A stretch of 64,000 nucleotides of DNA. Source: Clostridiales bacterium. GTDB taxonomy: Bacteria; Bacillota; Clostridia; Peptostreptococcales; Anaerovoracaceae. The DNA is taken from positions 1 through 64,000 of the forward strand of contig JAAZCE010000018.1 of the NCBI GenBank assembly GCA_012513435.1, read 5' to 3'. Numbering within the stretch: position 1 is the first letter of the stretch; each line of letters opens with the position of its first letter. Positions 18,601 to 25,886 of this stretch are shown here, piece by piece. A program made the translations under genes and the position numbers. The notes under the pieces are model-generated. The model worked only from the letters and a program-made list of their open reading frames with translations, was not told the DNA's origin and did no database searches.

Positions 18601-21600
18601 ATGTCAGCGTAATATACGTTGATATGGTATGTGCCAGCCTCTCCTTTGGTCATGCGGCCGAAAACAGAAAGGGGTATATATGCTCCGTTAGCATGCCTGA
18701 GTCGATACTTCAAAGTTACAGTATTTCCTGTGGCAATCATCTCCTCCACAGCCTCGCGTACTATCTCTACATCATCAGGGTGTATGGTATCCATAGCATC
18801 TTGATGATCATCTTTCAAAATTTCCTCGCGAGTCATTCCCCGTAACCGGCAAAAGTTGTCGTTAACATATTCAGTAGCTATAGACCCTCCTGACAATACC
18901 CGAAGCCGGACAAAACATCCTGGAGTATCGTCCATCATGGTTTGTAGCATTTTATGGTCGTTTTTTATTTTTATACCCAAATCACGCCGCATAAGAATTA
19001 TTACTATATAATCTGCTAATGCAGTAAGGTTCTCATAATCTTCAAGCTGCAGGGTCGGATTAAATACTCCAAAGGCTCCTATAATTTTATCTCCATATCG
19101 CAAGGAAACGGCTAAAGCTGATTTTGCCCCAATTGTAAGCAATATATCACGCTCAGCAGCTCGATCATCTCCGATTTCATGAGAATCCTTTATATAAATA
19201 AACCTTTCTTTCTCAAAAGTCTTCTGCCAATACCACGCCGTATACAGGGGAAAGCTGCAATACCTTGCTTGGTATGAAGTAATTCCTTCCCCGCATGTTT
19301 CATAAGAATAACTACATACATCTTGGTCATACTTGTATTCAAAAACAAAAGCGCGATCACCTCCAAAATACTCCATCACACTTTTTAGCACATGATTTAT
19401 GCCGATTTCAGAATCTTCGTACGCAAGAAGTTCTCCGGCTGTATCCTTGAGAAATTGCAGTTGCCTAGTAGCCACACTTATCTTCTGCCTTGCCTTAACA
19501 GTATCGGTAATATCACTGCTAACGCCTAGGCTGACTACTCCATTCACCCCCTCCAGAATAATAATGGAAGCGTTTACTCTCATGTATATCGTTTCACCAT
19601 CTCGTCTAATTATACGATACTCCAAAACCCTGCTCTCCCTATCTATGAAGAGCTGCTCAAGTTCATCATCCATCCGTTTTCTGTCATCCGGATGGATTAA
19701 GTCAAGACTGTTTTCCACCTCAGCTTCAAACTGTTCTTTGGTATATCCAAGAATCGAATAGTACATATTGTTTGCAAAGATATATTCCAATTTGCCGTCT
19801 GACATTGTAACTCCAGATACTCCACTACTCAACGCCTCCATTATGACCTGCAGCTGTCTGGCAGTCACCCGTTCCTTTTGTTCTATCTCTCTCTGCGCAG
19901 TAATATTCTCATTCATACAATAAAGCAGATAATGGTCCCCGGCAGCGGCAATCACTCGCATAGTTGTGCGAAGATATGTCTTGCTCCGACATCCCGGCAA
20001 ATCTAAAAATGTACATTCAAGAACAACTTCGTCCTTGGTTTCAAAAGACGTTATAACACTACCAATATAGACTTCAAGACTCTCTTGATCAAGGTAGTCT
20101 GCCCAATTAAGCTTCAACGCATCTGTAGTTGACATTGTAGTACTCCCCAAGGTATCCACAAATGTATCTGTTGCACGCAAAAGTTCGATCTTTTCATGGT
20201 GACACTCTACTATGGCCGCTGCCCCTACAAAGCTGTTGAAGATCAATGTATCTATGGAATTCGGATTCCAAAAGTCATTGTTATTAAGATTTTCAACGGT
20301 CTCAAGGTTGAGCAGTTTTTTCTCTTTATCAGCCCTCCATACCAGCGCTTCATACTCTTCAGCCGACATAGGCTTGGCGTATAAGTACCCTTGCACATAG
20401 ATACATCCAATGGATTTTAGGTAATCAGCCTGCTCAATAGTTTCAACACCCTCTGCAATTACCGCCATCCCTAGCCATTTAGCCATACGGACAATTGATT
20501 CCAAAATATTACCGCTTCGATCAGTATCTTCACTGCTCTCAAGAAACTGCATATCCAACTTAAGTATTTGTGCAGGTACATCCTTAAGGGTATTGAGCGA
20601 TGAATATCCGCTGCCAAAATCATCTATCTCCACCATAAAACCGTACTCTATTAGGGTTTTTACTATTCCAACGATATGCTCAGTGGATTGGGCAAAGGCA
20701 GACTCGGTTATTTCAAGCCTGAGCAAGTCAACAGGAATCTCATGTTTTTCTATAAGTCCCGTAATAATCTTAACAAAGTCCTCACTAAGCAAATCATATC
20801 TTGACACATTGACTGATATAGGAAGCGGTGATCTCCCATCATCTATCCACCTTCTAAGTTTCTTACAGCTTTCTTCCCATATGTATTTATCCATCTCATA
20901 GATAAATCCGTTACGTTCAAATACCGGCACAAATTCCCCAGGGGGAATCAGCAAACCTTCCGTTGGATGACGCCAACGTGTTAAAACTTCCGCGCCAACC
21001 ATAGCTCCGGTAGAATGATTGTACTGTGGCTGAAACCACACCTCAAACTGACCCTCTTCAAGAGCACCCTTCATATCTACTATTATCCTCTGCTCTCTCA
21101 AAAGATGGTCACGCATAGATTCATTATAAATCATTATATTCTTATCAAAATGTCCCCTAGCCTCTCCCTGCGCTAGAACAGCCCTGTCGTACATCCCGCT
21201 TACAGGAAGAGAAATATCTTCAATTATATATCTGCCCACGCTGAAGCTGATAGGCCGCATACCTTCATCTAAAATAGGAACTTTTTGATGTATTTCATGT
21301 ATATTGTCAGAATCCATAAACCTTTGTGGGTATAGTACAACAAAATCATCTGCCATAATTCGACCACAAATTCCATCCATAGCCGAAACCCCTTCGTTTA
21401 AGACGTATGCCACATGTTTTAACACCTTGTCTCCCGTTTCGTTTCCATACTGATCGTTAATAACCTTGAACCTGTCAATATCAAAGCAGCTCATAACATA
21501 ATATCCCGGCTCATGCTTCGAAATCATGTCTTTGGCTATGTCAAAAAATGTCTCACGATTATACAGTCCTGTTAAAACATCCTTTCTCGCCATATTAATA

Positions 21601-21989
21601 ATCGCTGATAATTGACGCATATAAATCATATTCTTCAGGCGTTGTTTTATAATTTGTTGGTTATATGGTTCGGATATAAAATCATTGGCACCAAGTTTAA
21701 GAGCACGAGCTTCCACAGCTTCATCGACACCGTCTATGGTAATGATAAGAGGTATCTGCGACATTATTGAATTGGCTTTTATCCATTCCAGCAGTTCAAA
21801 GCTGTCTTTTACAGATATAACAACGTCCAGAAAAATGGCATCAATAGTCTCATGTGAGCGATATAGAATAAGGCGTGCTTCTTGTCCGTTTTTCGCCTCC
21901 AGTATTTCGTAGTCTGAACTTAATATATCAATAAGCCTTTGACGGTTTGCTATATCTCTATTTATGACAAGTATTTTACTCATTTTCAT
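15672..21989 (-). CDS. Giant multi-sensor cyclic-di-GMP protein (REC-GGDEF-EAL-PAS/GAF-GGDEF-REC-PAS)
   Basis: 2105 residues, no transmembrane segment. Approximate order: receiver (1-125, acceptor Asp in AIFLDVVIS); degenerate GGDEF (135-295; signature reads GRIMADDF); EAL phosphodiesterase (310-565; GAEVLTRW, NVSRYDL, LEITESAF, EIDDFGSGYSS, LKLDMQF, AEGVET present, so probably active); a chain of PAS-like domains with one GAF-like domain (860-1010); intact GGDEF (1665-1830; RLGGDEF, with RSGD five residues before it as an inhibitory I-site); second receiver (1855-1975; VVLLDLDINGMD); a final PAS-like module. It is predicted to make and degrade c-di-GMP in response to phosphorylation and small-molecule signals. 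No kinase partner is adjacent. Start ATG at 21989 with AGAGGAA upstream. Confidence 0.88.
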   Translation of the reverse strand: MKMSKILVINRDIANRQRLIDILSSDYEILEAKNGQEARLILYRSHETIDAIFLDVVISVKDSFELLEWIKANSIMSQIPLIITIDGVDEAVEARALKLGANDFISEPYNQQIIKQRLKNMIYMRQLSAIINMARKDVLTGLYNRETFFDIAKDMISKHEPGYYVMSCFDIDRFKVINDQYGNETGDKVLKHVAYVLNEGVSAMDGICGRIMADDFVVLYPQRFMDSDNIHEIHQKVPILDEGMRPISFSVGRYIIEDISLPVSGMYDRAVLAQGEARGHFDKNIMIYNESMRDHLLREQRIIVDMKGALEEGQFEVWFQPQYNHSTGAMVGAEVLTRWRHPTEGLLIPPGEFVPVFERNGFIYEMDKYIWEESCKKLRRWIDDGRSPLPISVNVSRYDLLSEDFVKIITGLIEKHEIPVDLLRLEITESAFAQSTEHIVGIVKTLIEYGFMVEIDDFGSGYSSLNTLKDVPAQILKLDMQFLESSEDTDRSGNILESIVRMAKWLGMAVIAEGVETIEQADYLKSIGCIYVQGYLYAKPMSAEEYEALVWRADKEKKLLNLETVENLNNNDFWNPNSIDTLIFNSFVGAAAIVECHHEKIELLRATDTFVDTLGSTTMSTTDALKLNWADYLDQESLEVYIGSVITSFETKDEVVLECTFLDLPGCRSKTYLRTTMRVIAAAGDHYLLYCMNENITAQREIEQKERVTARQLQVIMEALSSGVSGVTMSDGKLEYIFANNMYYSILGYTKEQFEAEVENSLDLIHPDDRKRMDDELEQLFIDRESRVLEYRIIRRDGETIYMRVNASIIILEGVNGVVSLGVSSDITDTVKARQKISVATRQLQFLKDTAGELLAYEDSEIGINHVLKSVMEYFGGDRAFVFEYKYDQDVCSYSYETCGEGITSYQARYCSFPLYTAWYWQKTFEKERFIYIKDSHEIGDDRAAERDILLTIGAKSALAVSLRYGDKIIGAFGVFNPTLQLEDYENLTALADYIVIILMRRDLGIKIKNDHKMLQTMMDDTPGCFVRLRVLSGGSIATEYVNDNFCRLRGMTREEILKDDHQDAMDTIHPDDVEIVREAVEEMIATGNTVTLKYRLRHANGAYIPLSVFGRMTKGEAGTYHINVYYADMSQQEKRVLTVRETMPFVLSAIMASSPDIVFAMDSDFRYICCSAAFVKFIGKNDEKDIIGKTEYQLFAEENAHKFRKNSKRVLETKNRVVDYIEAVPSGDGLMRYFKMSKYALYDTTGNVLGLYCTGRDITEERDAYTCLKLLTNSIPGGIASYIASPEGIKITYFNDGFCEMFGYSRKEYEKISEKGITNITFSEDVPIIKSQVQSMIEDGGKLNCTYRVHTKDGGYKWVNLRGEVSERQGDICLFNAVLYDITELVNAENDLRISEEQFRIAASIGGRNIAHYDIKNGVYYHNTEMLLDMGFGQEIENVPDEFVRRGIIAPKCIADYLEFYGRIKAGEKNCCLDYAIVVHEKKYVWFRAEATVIFGTEEEPSRAIIVTRDITEQREKEAAFQKLQQSLKKRSPESYTYLRWNLNKGMLDYTVDGTLIKVGLEPGSATFNQRAQAYAKLCVCEEDREKYLALLNSDGLLERFKSGKREETLEYREMLSTGSGLWRRVTVELVKYSGSEGVEAHLMYEDIDQQKKAELHAIRLAQTDPLTGVLNRTTFSQRMNQLIREQNSARHVLLMMDIDGFKFLNDALGHATGDQALIDIANSLRCVLRSGDLMGRLGGDEFLICLADVPYDGAIENKARQICSLVRKVFNLEVQISASVGVAIYPEDGKDFETLYRNADTALYRVKSSGKDNFTFFNREGSKETSRTQGLPAPGFGGQAKRRMLVVEDDENNRLILAKMFEKEFLVETADDGNTALVRLRRFGMGISIVLLDLDINGMDAFEVLKKMRKSVEMQTIPVIVVSSHHDGQTNLEAIKCGAADFIAKPIEPELMQLKVKAAINKEENARLMAQNSMLLTNNSEISKYRTAIDSAGIIIIEFDQTRGNFYYNPSISNYIAGNFDDGDFWEVLLSENVATARDVAKMQKLVKAASDEKEHLGDTVIVKLRTPSGKQHTYRMSAKKRRSETDPYHGIIMTFIDISRDI

Positions 21990-22060
21990 TTTCCGATTCC
22001 TCTAATATTCTATCTAATTTGCTAACATTATATCATTGACGGGGGCATATGAAAATAGGC

Positions 22061-22112
22061 AAAAGCAAAGAATGACCCGGAGCCTTTATGCCCGTAGCCA
22101 TTCTTTGCTTTT
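22061..22112. terminator. Hairpin terminator between the membrane pair and the c-di-GMP gene
   Basis: AAAAGCAAAGAATG pairs with CATTCTTTGCTTTT around a partly paired interior. On the minus strand it follows the 105-residue membrane protein by about 15 bases and has a T-rich trailer. Confidence 0.7.
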
Positions 22113-22126
22113 AGTACTGTTCTATT

Positions 22127-22444
22127 CTAATTGGTTTTTTTAAATAAAGCAGCCTTCACTGTACCCTTAGGGTCCTTGATCAGCACATATACGAGCCATA
22201 TAACCATTCCCAAAGCAACTACCGAAAGTCCTAGGAAAAAATCATTTAGCATGTCAGCAGGTGCGGGTGTAAAGTATTCTGCATGAAGCTCCGAATATTC
22301 GAAGATAGCATCTCCCAGCCACATCAAAGATGCACCCCAGTACAACCAGCACAGAACCCCTACCTTCATTTCACTAGTCTGGGAATTCTTATACCATACG
22401 ATGGTAGCTATAATGGCTGCAAAAACTGTTGTCAACAAAGTCAT
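22127..22444 (-). CDS. Conserved-looking membrane protein, unknown function (105 aa)
   Basis: 105 residues with three hydrophobic segments (about 2-18, 28-45, 67-90) and a basic C-terminus (KDPKGTVKAALFKKTN). The second segment is rich in Trp and Tyr (VLCWLYWGASLMWLGDAIFEY). GGAGGTGA lies before the ATG. It is 17 bases downstream of the 134-residue membrane protein and surely cotranscribed. I do not recognise it; a small two-subunit transporter or membrane complex is one possibility. Confidence 0.65.
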   Translation of the reverse strand: MTLLTTVFAAIIATIVWYKNSQTSEMKVGVLCWLYWGASLMWLGDAIFEYSELHAEYFTPAPADMLNDFFLGLSVVALGMVIWLVYVLIKDPKGTVKAALFKKTN

Positions 22445-22461
22445 TATGTTTCACCTCCATC

Positions 22462-22866
22462 CTATGCTTTCTGCGCTTTTAGCACTTTATTTTCCATGGA
22501 TCTTACGACTGCCAGCATTGCACACCAGACTGCTGTAATAATCACAGCCATGGAAACACCTATGGTCGACATCTCATGAAGCATCGCTGCTGCATCCCCA
22601 GGGCTTTGTGCCGCCGTCAGGAACGGGAACCAAGGAACCACTTCGCCGTGCCATACATGCTCAAAGGCCAGCAATACTGCTCCACCCCACAGCATATTGG
22701 TTAGCCACTTCAATTTCCTTGAAAATGAAATTCTCTTGGTCTTCTCAGCATACTCCGTATGCCCCTCTGCATCATGTGCGGGCAGCCCCTTTCCCTTTGA
22801 CTGCACTGCCTTCTTAACTACTGTTACCACAACAGCCTCAGCTGCCGGTACTAAAAAACAAGCCAT
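22462..22866 (-). CDS. Membrane protein, unknown function (134 aa)
   Basis: 134 residues starting MACFLVPAAEAVVVTVVKK, with a hydrophobic N-terminus (about 2-18), a hydrophilic loop (KGLPAHDAEGHTEYAEKTKR), a segment around 52-68 containing WLTNMLWGGAVLLAFEHVWHG, and a C-terminal membrane helix (about 99-122). Several His, Glu and Trp residues lie in or next to the helices (HDAEGH, FEHVWHGE). GAAGGAGG precedes the ATG. First gene of a two-gene operon with its own promoter at 23036-23064 and a leader hairpin. Function unknown. Confidence 0.65.
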   Translation of the reverse strand: MACFLVPAAEAVVVTVVKKAVQSKGKGLPAHDAEGHTEYAEKTKRISFSRKLKWLTNMLWGGAVLLAFEHVWHGEVVPWFPFLTAAQSPGDAAAMLHEMSTIGVSMAVIITAVWCAMLAVVRSMENKVLKAQKA

Positions 22867-22890
22867 TCTGTGTCCTCCTTCTTTTACTAC

Positions 22891-22938
22891 AAAAAAGAAG
22901 ATATATGTATTTCTCTTCCCGAAAAACCATATATCTTC
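22891..22938 (-). promoter_or_regulatory. Leader hairpin with U-run (possible attenuator)
   Basis: GAAGATATATG (22897-22907) and CATATATCTTC (22928-22938) are perfect inverted repeats. Read on the minus strand the stem is followed at once by six T, then by the ribosome site of the 134-residue membrane protein. This is the layout of an intrinsic terminator in a leader; the stem is AT-rich, so its strength is uncertain. Confidence 0.4.
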
Positions 22939-23035
22939 CTGATATACATTAATACTATATGAAAATTAAACTTCTAAAACCACCTTTAACAAATGCTTCT
23001 TGCATAAGGTATTGACTTCTTGCCAATATTTTATA

Positions 23036-23070
23036 ATAATATCTCTTTTTCAGTGCAATGTCAAGAGATA
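23036..23070 (-). promoter_or_regulatory. Promoter with flanking palindrome, upstream of the membrane pair
   Basis: On the minus strand TTGACA (23064-23059), 17 bp, then TATTAT (23041-23036). The arms TATCTCTT and AAGAGATA (23040-23047 and 23063-23070) form an inverted repeat around the promoter. The leader to the ATG at 22866 is about 160 bases. Confidence 0.6.
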
Positions 23071-23714
23071 AGCGTGGCGTTTTGCTTTTTTAATCTGTAA
23101 AATGCTTTGTGTACTGCCGGGATGCAGAGAATGACCACAGTAACAGCAGCCTCAACACCTAAGTATGTTGCATTGTACCACAAGGACCAGGTCAGAGCCG
23201 AAAATCCTTCGGCAACATAAGCTCCAAAGAATATGACCCCTGACAAAACAGCGCAGAAGTATCTGCAAATAACTCCGAATATGTAGGTGGCGGCTAATCC
23301 AATTTTTTCCTTGTTTCTAAATACAGCTCCCAAAGCAAGGGCTCCGAAAGCGATAGGATAATCCAGCAGCATCTGCATAGGATGTATGACATATGGATTA
23401 AAGATCAAATTCATAAGACCTACACACATCCCTACCATCACTCCCCTTTTGACGCCATAAAAATAACCGGCAAGTACAATAGGCACCATAGAAAATGGGG
23501 TTACGGATCCACCCTGAGGCATTCGGAACAGAGTTATTGCACCTAAAACTACAGACAGAGCCACAAGTATGGCACAAACTACCAAAGTCTTCGTTTCTGT
23601 CTTTTTGTTTTTTCCTGAAATAAGTATAAGGAAAAACAGGACCAAGATTACAAGAGTGGTTATAACCTGCCCTTGTGTTGATTCAAAAAATTGTTGTAAA
23701 TTCATCGATGACAT
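23061..23714 (-). CDS. thiT: Thiamin ECF transporter substrate-binding subunit ThiT
   Basis: 217-residue integral membrane S-component that binds thiamin and works with a shared ECF energising module (not in the window). The family motif LFRMPQGGSVTPFSMVPIVL (about 78-98) is clear, with the conserved GVKRG and NPYVIHPMQMLLDYPIAF that follow. The ATG at 23714 is chosen because AGGAGG lies seven bases upstream; an upstream frame extension enters the riboswitch expression platform. The gene is preceded by a TPP riboswitch, confirming the substrate. Confidence 0.93.
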   Translation of the reverse strand: MSSMNLQQFFESTQGQVITTLVILVLFFLILISGKNKKTETKTLVVCAILVALSVVLGAITLFRMPQGGSVTPFSMVPIVLAGYFYGVKRGVMVGMCVGLMNLIFNPYVIHPMQMLLDYPIAFGALALGAVFRNKEKIGLAATYIFGVICRYFCAVLSGVIFFGAYVAEGFSALTWSLWYNATYLGVEAAVTVVILCIPAVHKAFYRLKKQNATLIS

Positions 23715-23744
23715 AAAAAAACCTCCTTGTTGGCTTACAGGAGG
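23714..23744 (-). promoter_or_regulatory. Riboswitch expression platform: terminator-like stem containing the SD
   Basis: On the minus strand CCTCCT pairs with AGGAGG around an 11-base loop, followed by seven T and then the thiT ATG. The 3' arm is the Shine-Dalgarno sequence itself, so the stem would both hide the ribosome site and resemble an intrinsic terminator. Six pairs only, so repression of translation is the likelier role. Confidence 0.6.
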
Positions 23745-23771
23745 GGACTGCACTAAAAAGTGCATTGCTAT

Positions 23772-23856
23772 TTGCTTCCCTACGCCGGTATTATCCGGGT
23801 CAGGTAATGAGGGTCATTGGATTTTATCCAAGTCTCAGCGTAAGCTCCCCTAGCGA
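23772..23856 (-). promoter_or_regulatory. TPP riboswitch (THI element)
   Basis: Read on the minus strand: GGGGAGC, CTGAGA, GACCC, ACCTGACCCGGATAATACC and GCGTAGGGA, the conserved parts of the thiamin pyrophosphate aptamer in the right order. It lies about 60 bases upstream of thiT and should lower ThiT expression when TPP is plentiful. Confidence 0.95.
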
Positions 23857-23875
23857 TATTATAATGTTAACGTGA

Positions 23876-23904
23876 ATTATAGCCTCCTATGCAAAATCTG
23901 TCAA
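23876..23904 (-). promoter_or_regulatory. Consensus promoter of the TPP riboswitch - thiT transcript
   Basis: Minus strand: TTGACA (23904-23899), spacer of 17 bp, TATAAT (23881-23876); both boxes match the housekeeping consensus exactly. The predicted start is around 23869, just ahead of the aptamer. Confidence 0.85.
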
Positions 23905-24010
23905 GACGTCTTTGCTAAAAGCTTTGTATAGAAAAGAATCCTTCAGAAAAACAATTTTGTCATATTGCCTCCAGGCTGATACAATGCCGGTAATCGGCAG
24001 AGAGAATTAG

Positions 24011-24370
24011 TATGAGGAGGCTAAAAGAAAGAGCATAAGAAAATTGGTCGCTGACAGCGTATATTCCAAATCGGTGACTCTCAAGGTTTTAGATACTCAT
24101 GAACCGGTGACCATAATGCAGACTGTGAAAAACGGTAATGAAGCTCTAACCACAGGTACTCCTATCTTTGAAGATGACGAGAAAACCATAAGCACGGTAA
24201 TAGTCAATTCAAGGGATATTGCAGACCCGGATGACCTGAAGAGAAAGCTGTCCGCCAGGGAAAGAGCGGTAGAGTTGCTTCAGATAGAAAAGGGCGCTTT
24301 CACGGGAGCCGAAAGAGCCGGTAAAATAGGACTTTTGGAAATAGCCAACAACGATGAGATAACATGGATA
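24011..24370 (+). pseudogene. Relic of a PAS/sigma-54-dependent regulator with internal deletion
   Basis: The frame reads YEEAKRKSIRKLVADSVYSK, then VTLKVLDTHEPVTIMQTVKNG and PIFEDDEKTISTVIVNSRDI, which is the second half of a PAS domain as found in PrdR/RocR-like activators. It then jumps from a linker helix (SARERAVELLQ) straight to EKGAFTGAERAGKIGLLEIA, the GAFTGA loop of the AAA+ domain, losing about 150 residues including Walker A. After IANN the similarity ends. There is no proper start (TAG at 24008) and the remaining frame runs antisense into thiN. A decayed regulator gene; its former target is unknown. Confidence 0.75.
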
Positions 24371-24510
24371 AATCTAAGGACAACCTTGCTTAGATTTACC
24401 ATTAAAACAGCTTGTTCAACGGCTCATATGTTAAGAAAAACAAAACCGTGTCCTAAAAATGTCCTCTTCATTAAATCCTCCGGACATCCTGTTTTTTCTA
24501 TGCTTCCTCC

Positions 24511-25137
24511 CTATGCTTCCTGCGACAGTATTACCAGCAGCCTCCCCTGCCGCACTCTGACGAAGGCTTCATCCTTTACAAATTCATTGCTTACGCCCAA
24601 GGGATAATCGGCAGTAAGGGTATGCTCCTTGAGAGGATATTCTACTCCACTGACAGTGACACCCAGGCATTTTTGGCTAAACGAAAACAACGAGAGCTTG
24701 CAGCTTCCCAGTTTTTTAATTTTAGCAGAGCTGTCTCTTAACGCCATTACGGTATTTCCTTTATCCACCATAACAACAGTAACGCCTCTGTCAAGGGCGG
24801 CGAATATATTCTGTATATTGGCTATGGTATGGTCCAGACGGCCGCCTATTCCTCCCGCAATCACTATATAATCTAGTCCTCTTTCCTCTGCATACTGCAG
24901 TGCGGCGGCAGTATCCGTAACGTCCTTATGGACTGGCAGCCTTTGAACAGACACACCATTGGGCACCTGTATATCCAGGGAATCAAAATCCCCTATGACC
25001 ACATCCGGCTTTATCCCCTCTGCCAGCGCCAGCGCCAACCCTCCGTCGGCACATATGATATAATCATCTTCATCTATGCCCACCAACTGGCGAATTTTAC
25101 CCTCCACAAAAGAAGTGATTACTATTCCTCTTTTCAT
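24511..25137 (-). CDS. thiN: Thiamine pyrophosphokinase
   Basis: Transfers pyrophosphate from ATP to thiamin, giving TPP. 208 residues, normal family length. Motifs: YIICADGG (about 25-32), VIGDFDSLD (47-55), KDVTDTAAAL (71-80) and GGIGGRLDHTIAN (95-107). The ATG overlaps the stop of the upstream 78-codon gene by four bases (translational coupling). With ThiT it makes a salvage route: imported thiamin is converted directly to cofactor. No riboswitch is visible for this operon. Confidence 0.93.
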   Translation of the reverse strand: MKRGIVITSFVEGKIRQLVGIDEDDYIICADGGLALALAEGIKPDVVIGDFDSLDIQVPNGVSVQRLPVHKDVTDTAAALQYAEERGLDYIVIAGGIGGRLDHTIANIQNIFAALDRGVTVVMVDKGNTVMALRDSSAKIKKLGSCKLSLFSFSQKCLGVTVSGVEYPLKEHTLTADYPLGVSNEFVKDEAFVRVRQGRLLVILSQEA

Positions 25138-25370
25138 AGTCCTTCTCCAAAGGCCAGCAATCTCTTTGTCTCTTCTTCCGTCAGCTTCATTTTCTCGCAG
25201 ATAGTCACAAGTTTTTCCCTTTCGGGAACGAAGCCCTCAACTATGCAAAGCCTGTTGAAGTCCTCCTTGCTCATGCCTATTTGGCTGAAGCTTATTTCTC
25301 CGGAAGTAATTTTCCTATCATAAAGTTTAAAAAATTCCTTTGCAAAGGTTTCTTTATTCTCCATTTTCAA
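25134..25370 (-). CDS. Small hypothetical protein (78 aa)
   Basis: 78 residues, charged and probably helical, no membrane segment: MKMENKETFAKEFFKLYDRK, then SFSQIGMSKEDFNRLCIVEG and a C-terminal helix with EETKRLLAFGEGL. It resembles the small helical HTH-like proteins of Clostridia, but I do not recognise a family. It lies ten bases after the desulfoferrodoxin gene and overlaps thiN by four bases. Confidence 0.6.
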   Translation of the reverse strand: MKMENKETFAKEFFKLYDRKITSGEISFSQIGMSKEDFNRLCIVEGFVPEREKLVTICEKMKLTEEETKRLLAFGEGL

Positions 25371-25379
25371 TCTATAGCC

Positions 25380-25754
25380 TTATTTCTTCCAAAGACCATG
25401 AAGGTTACAATAAGCATAAACGGCCTCTACTTCATCCCCATCACAAAGTGCAAAGCAAACCTCAGGCTTTTCTCCCGGCTTCAGAGCCTTTCTCTGGTTT
25501 CCATCCTTTGTCTGCAAGGATACCCATTCGATAAAGTGTTCCTCTACCATAGGATGCTCAACTGCTCCTACAACTACCTTTACTGTGTTGCCTGTTACGG
25601 TGTATTCCGGCACATGTTTTTCTACTGCTGCATCTGTTGTCCCCGGAACCAACTCCGTCATTTTCTGTCCACAGCACATTACAGGTACACCCTTGTCCTT
25701 TACCATTGCTATTATATTGCCGCAATGTTCACACACAAAAAATTTCTGTTCCAT
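25380..25754 (-). CDS. dfx: Desulfoferrodoxin (superoxide reductase)
   Basis: Reduces superoxide to peroxide without making oxygen; typical of anaerobes. 124 residues. The N-terminal desulforedoxin-like iron site has C8, C11, C27, C28 (CEHC and MCCGQKM). The reductase domain shows the Fe ligands in VEKHVPEY, VEHPMVEEHFIEW and the C-terminal YCNLHGLW. Complete 2Fe-type enzyme. The upstream AGGAAAG gives a good ribosome site. It leads a probable operon with the 78-codon gene and thiN. Confidence 0.95.
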   Translation of the reverse strand: MEQKFFVCEHCGNIIAMVKDKGVPVMCCGQKMTELVPGTTDAAVEKHVPEYTVTGNTVKVVVGAVEHPMVEEHFIEWVSLQTKDGNQRKALKPGEKPEVCFALCDGDEVEAVYAYCNLHGLWKK

Positions 25755-25850
25755 AGCTTTCCTCCTTATCTACTAATAAATATACATTTGTTCTTTTAAT
25801 TATATTATCACTTTATTCGGCAAAGAGCAATAGCTCCCCCTATTCAGCTA

Positions 25851-25886
25851 TTGCCCAAAAAAGCTTTTTTTGGTATACTTCTTACT
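25851..25886 (+). promoter_or_regulatory. Promoter placing the start site at or near the AEC gene ATG
   Basis: TTGCCC (25851-25856), 17-bp spacer, TATACT (25874-25879). Only seven bases separate the -10 box from the ATG at 25887, and there is no Shine-Dalgarno sequence, so the mRNA may be leaderless. Confidence 0.5.

Noticed and set aside
24424-24471. Minus-strand 15-codon frame MKRTFLGHGFVFLNI with a GGAGG upstream
   Set aside because: It follows thiN in a region of decay; too short and without any supporting context. A weak TGTCC/GGACA stem there may only end the thiN transcript.
24371-24607. Continuation of the plus-strand frame beyond the sigma-54 relic
   Set aside because: Similarity to the regulator ends after IANN; the rest is antisense to the 3' end of thiN and is not protein-like.
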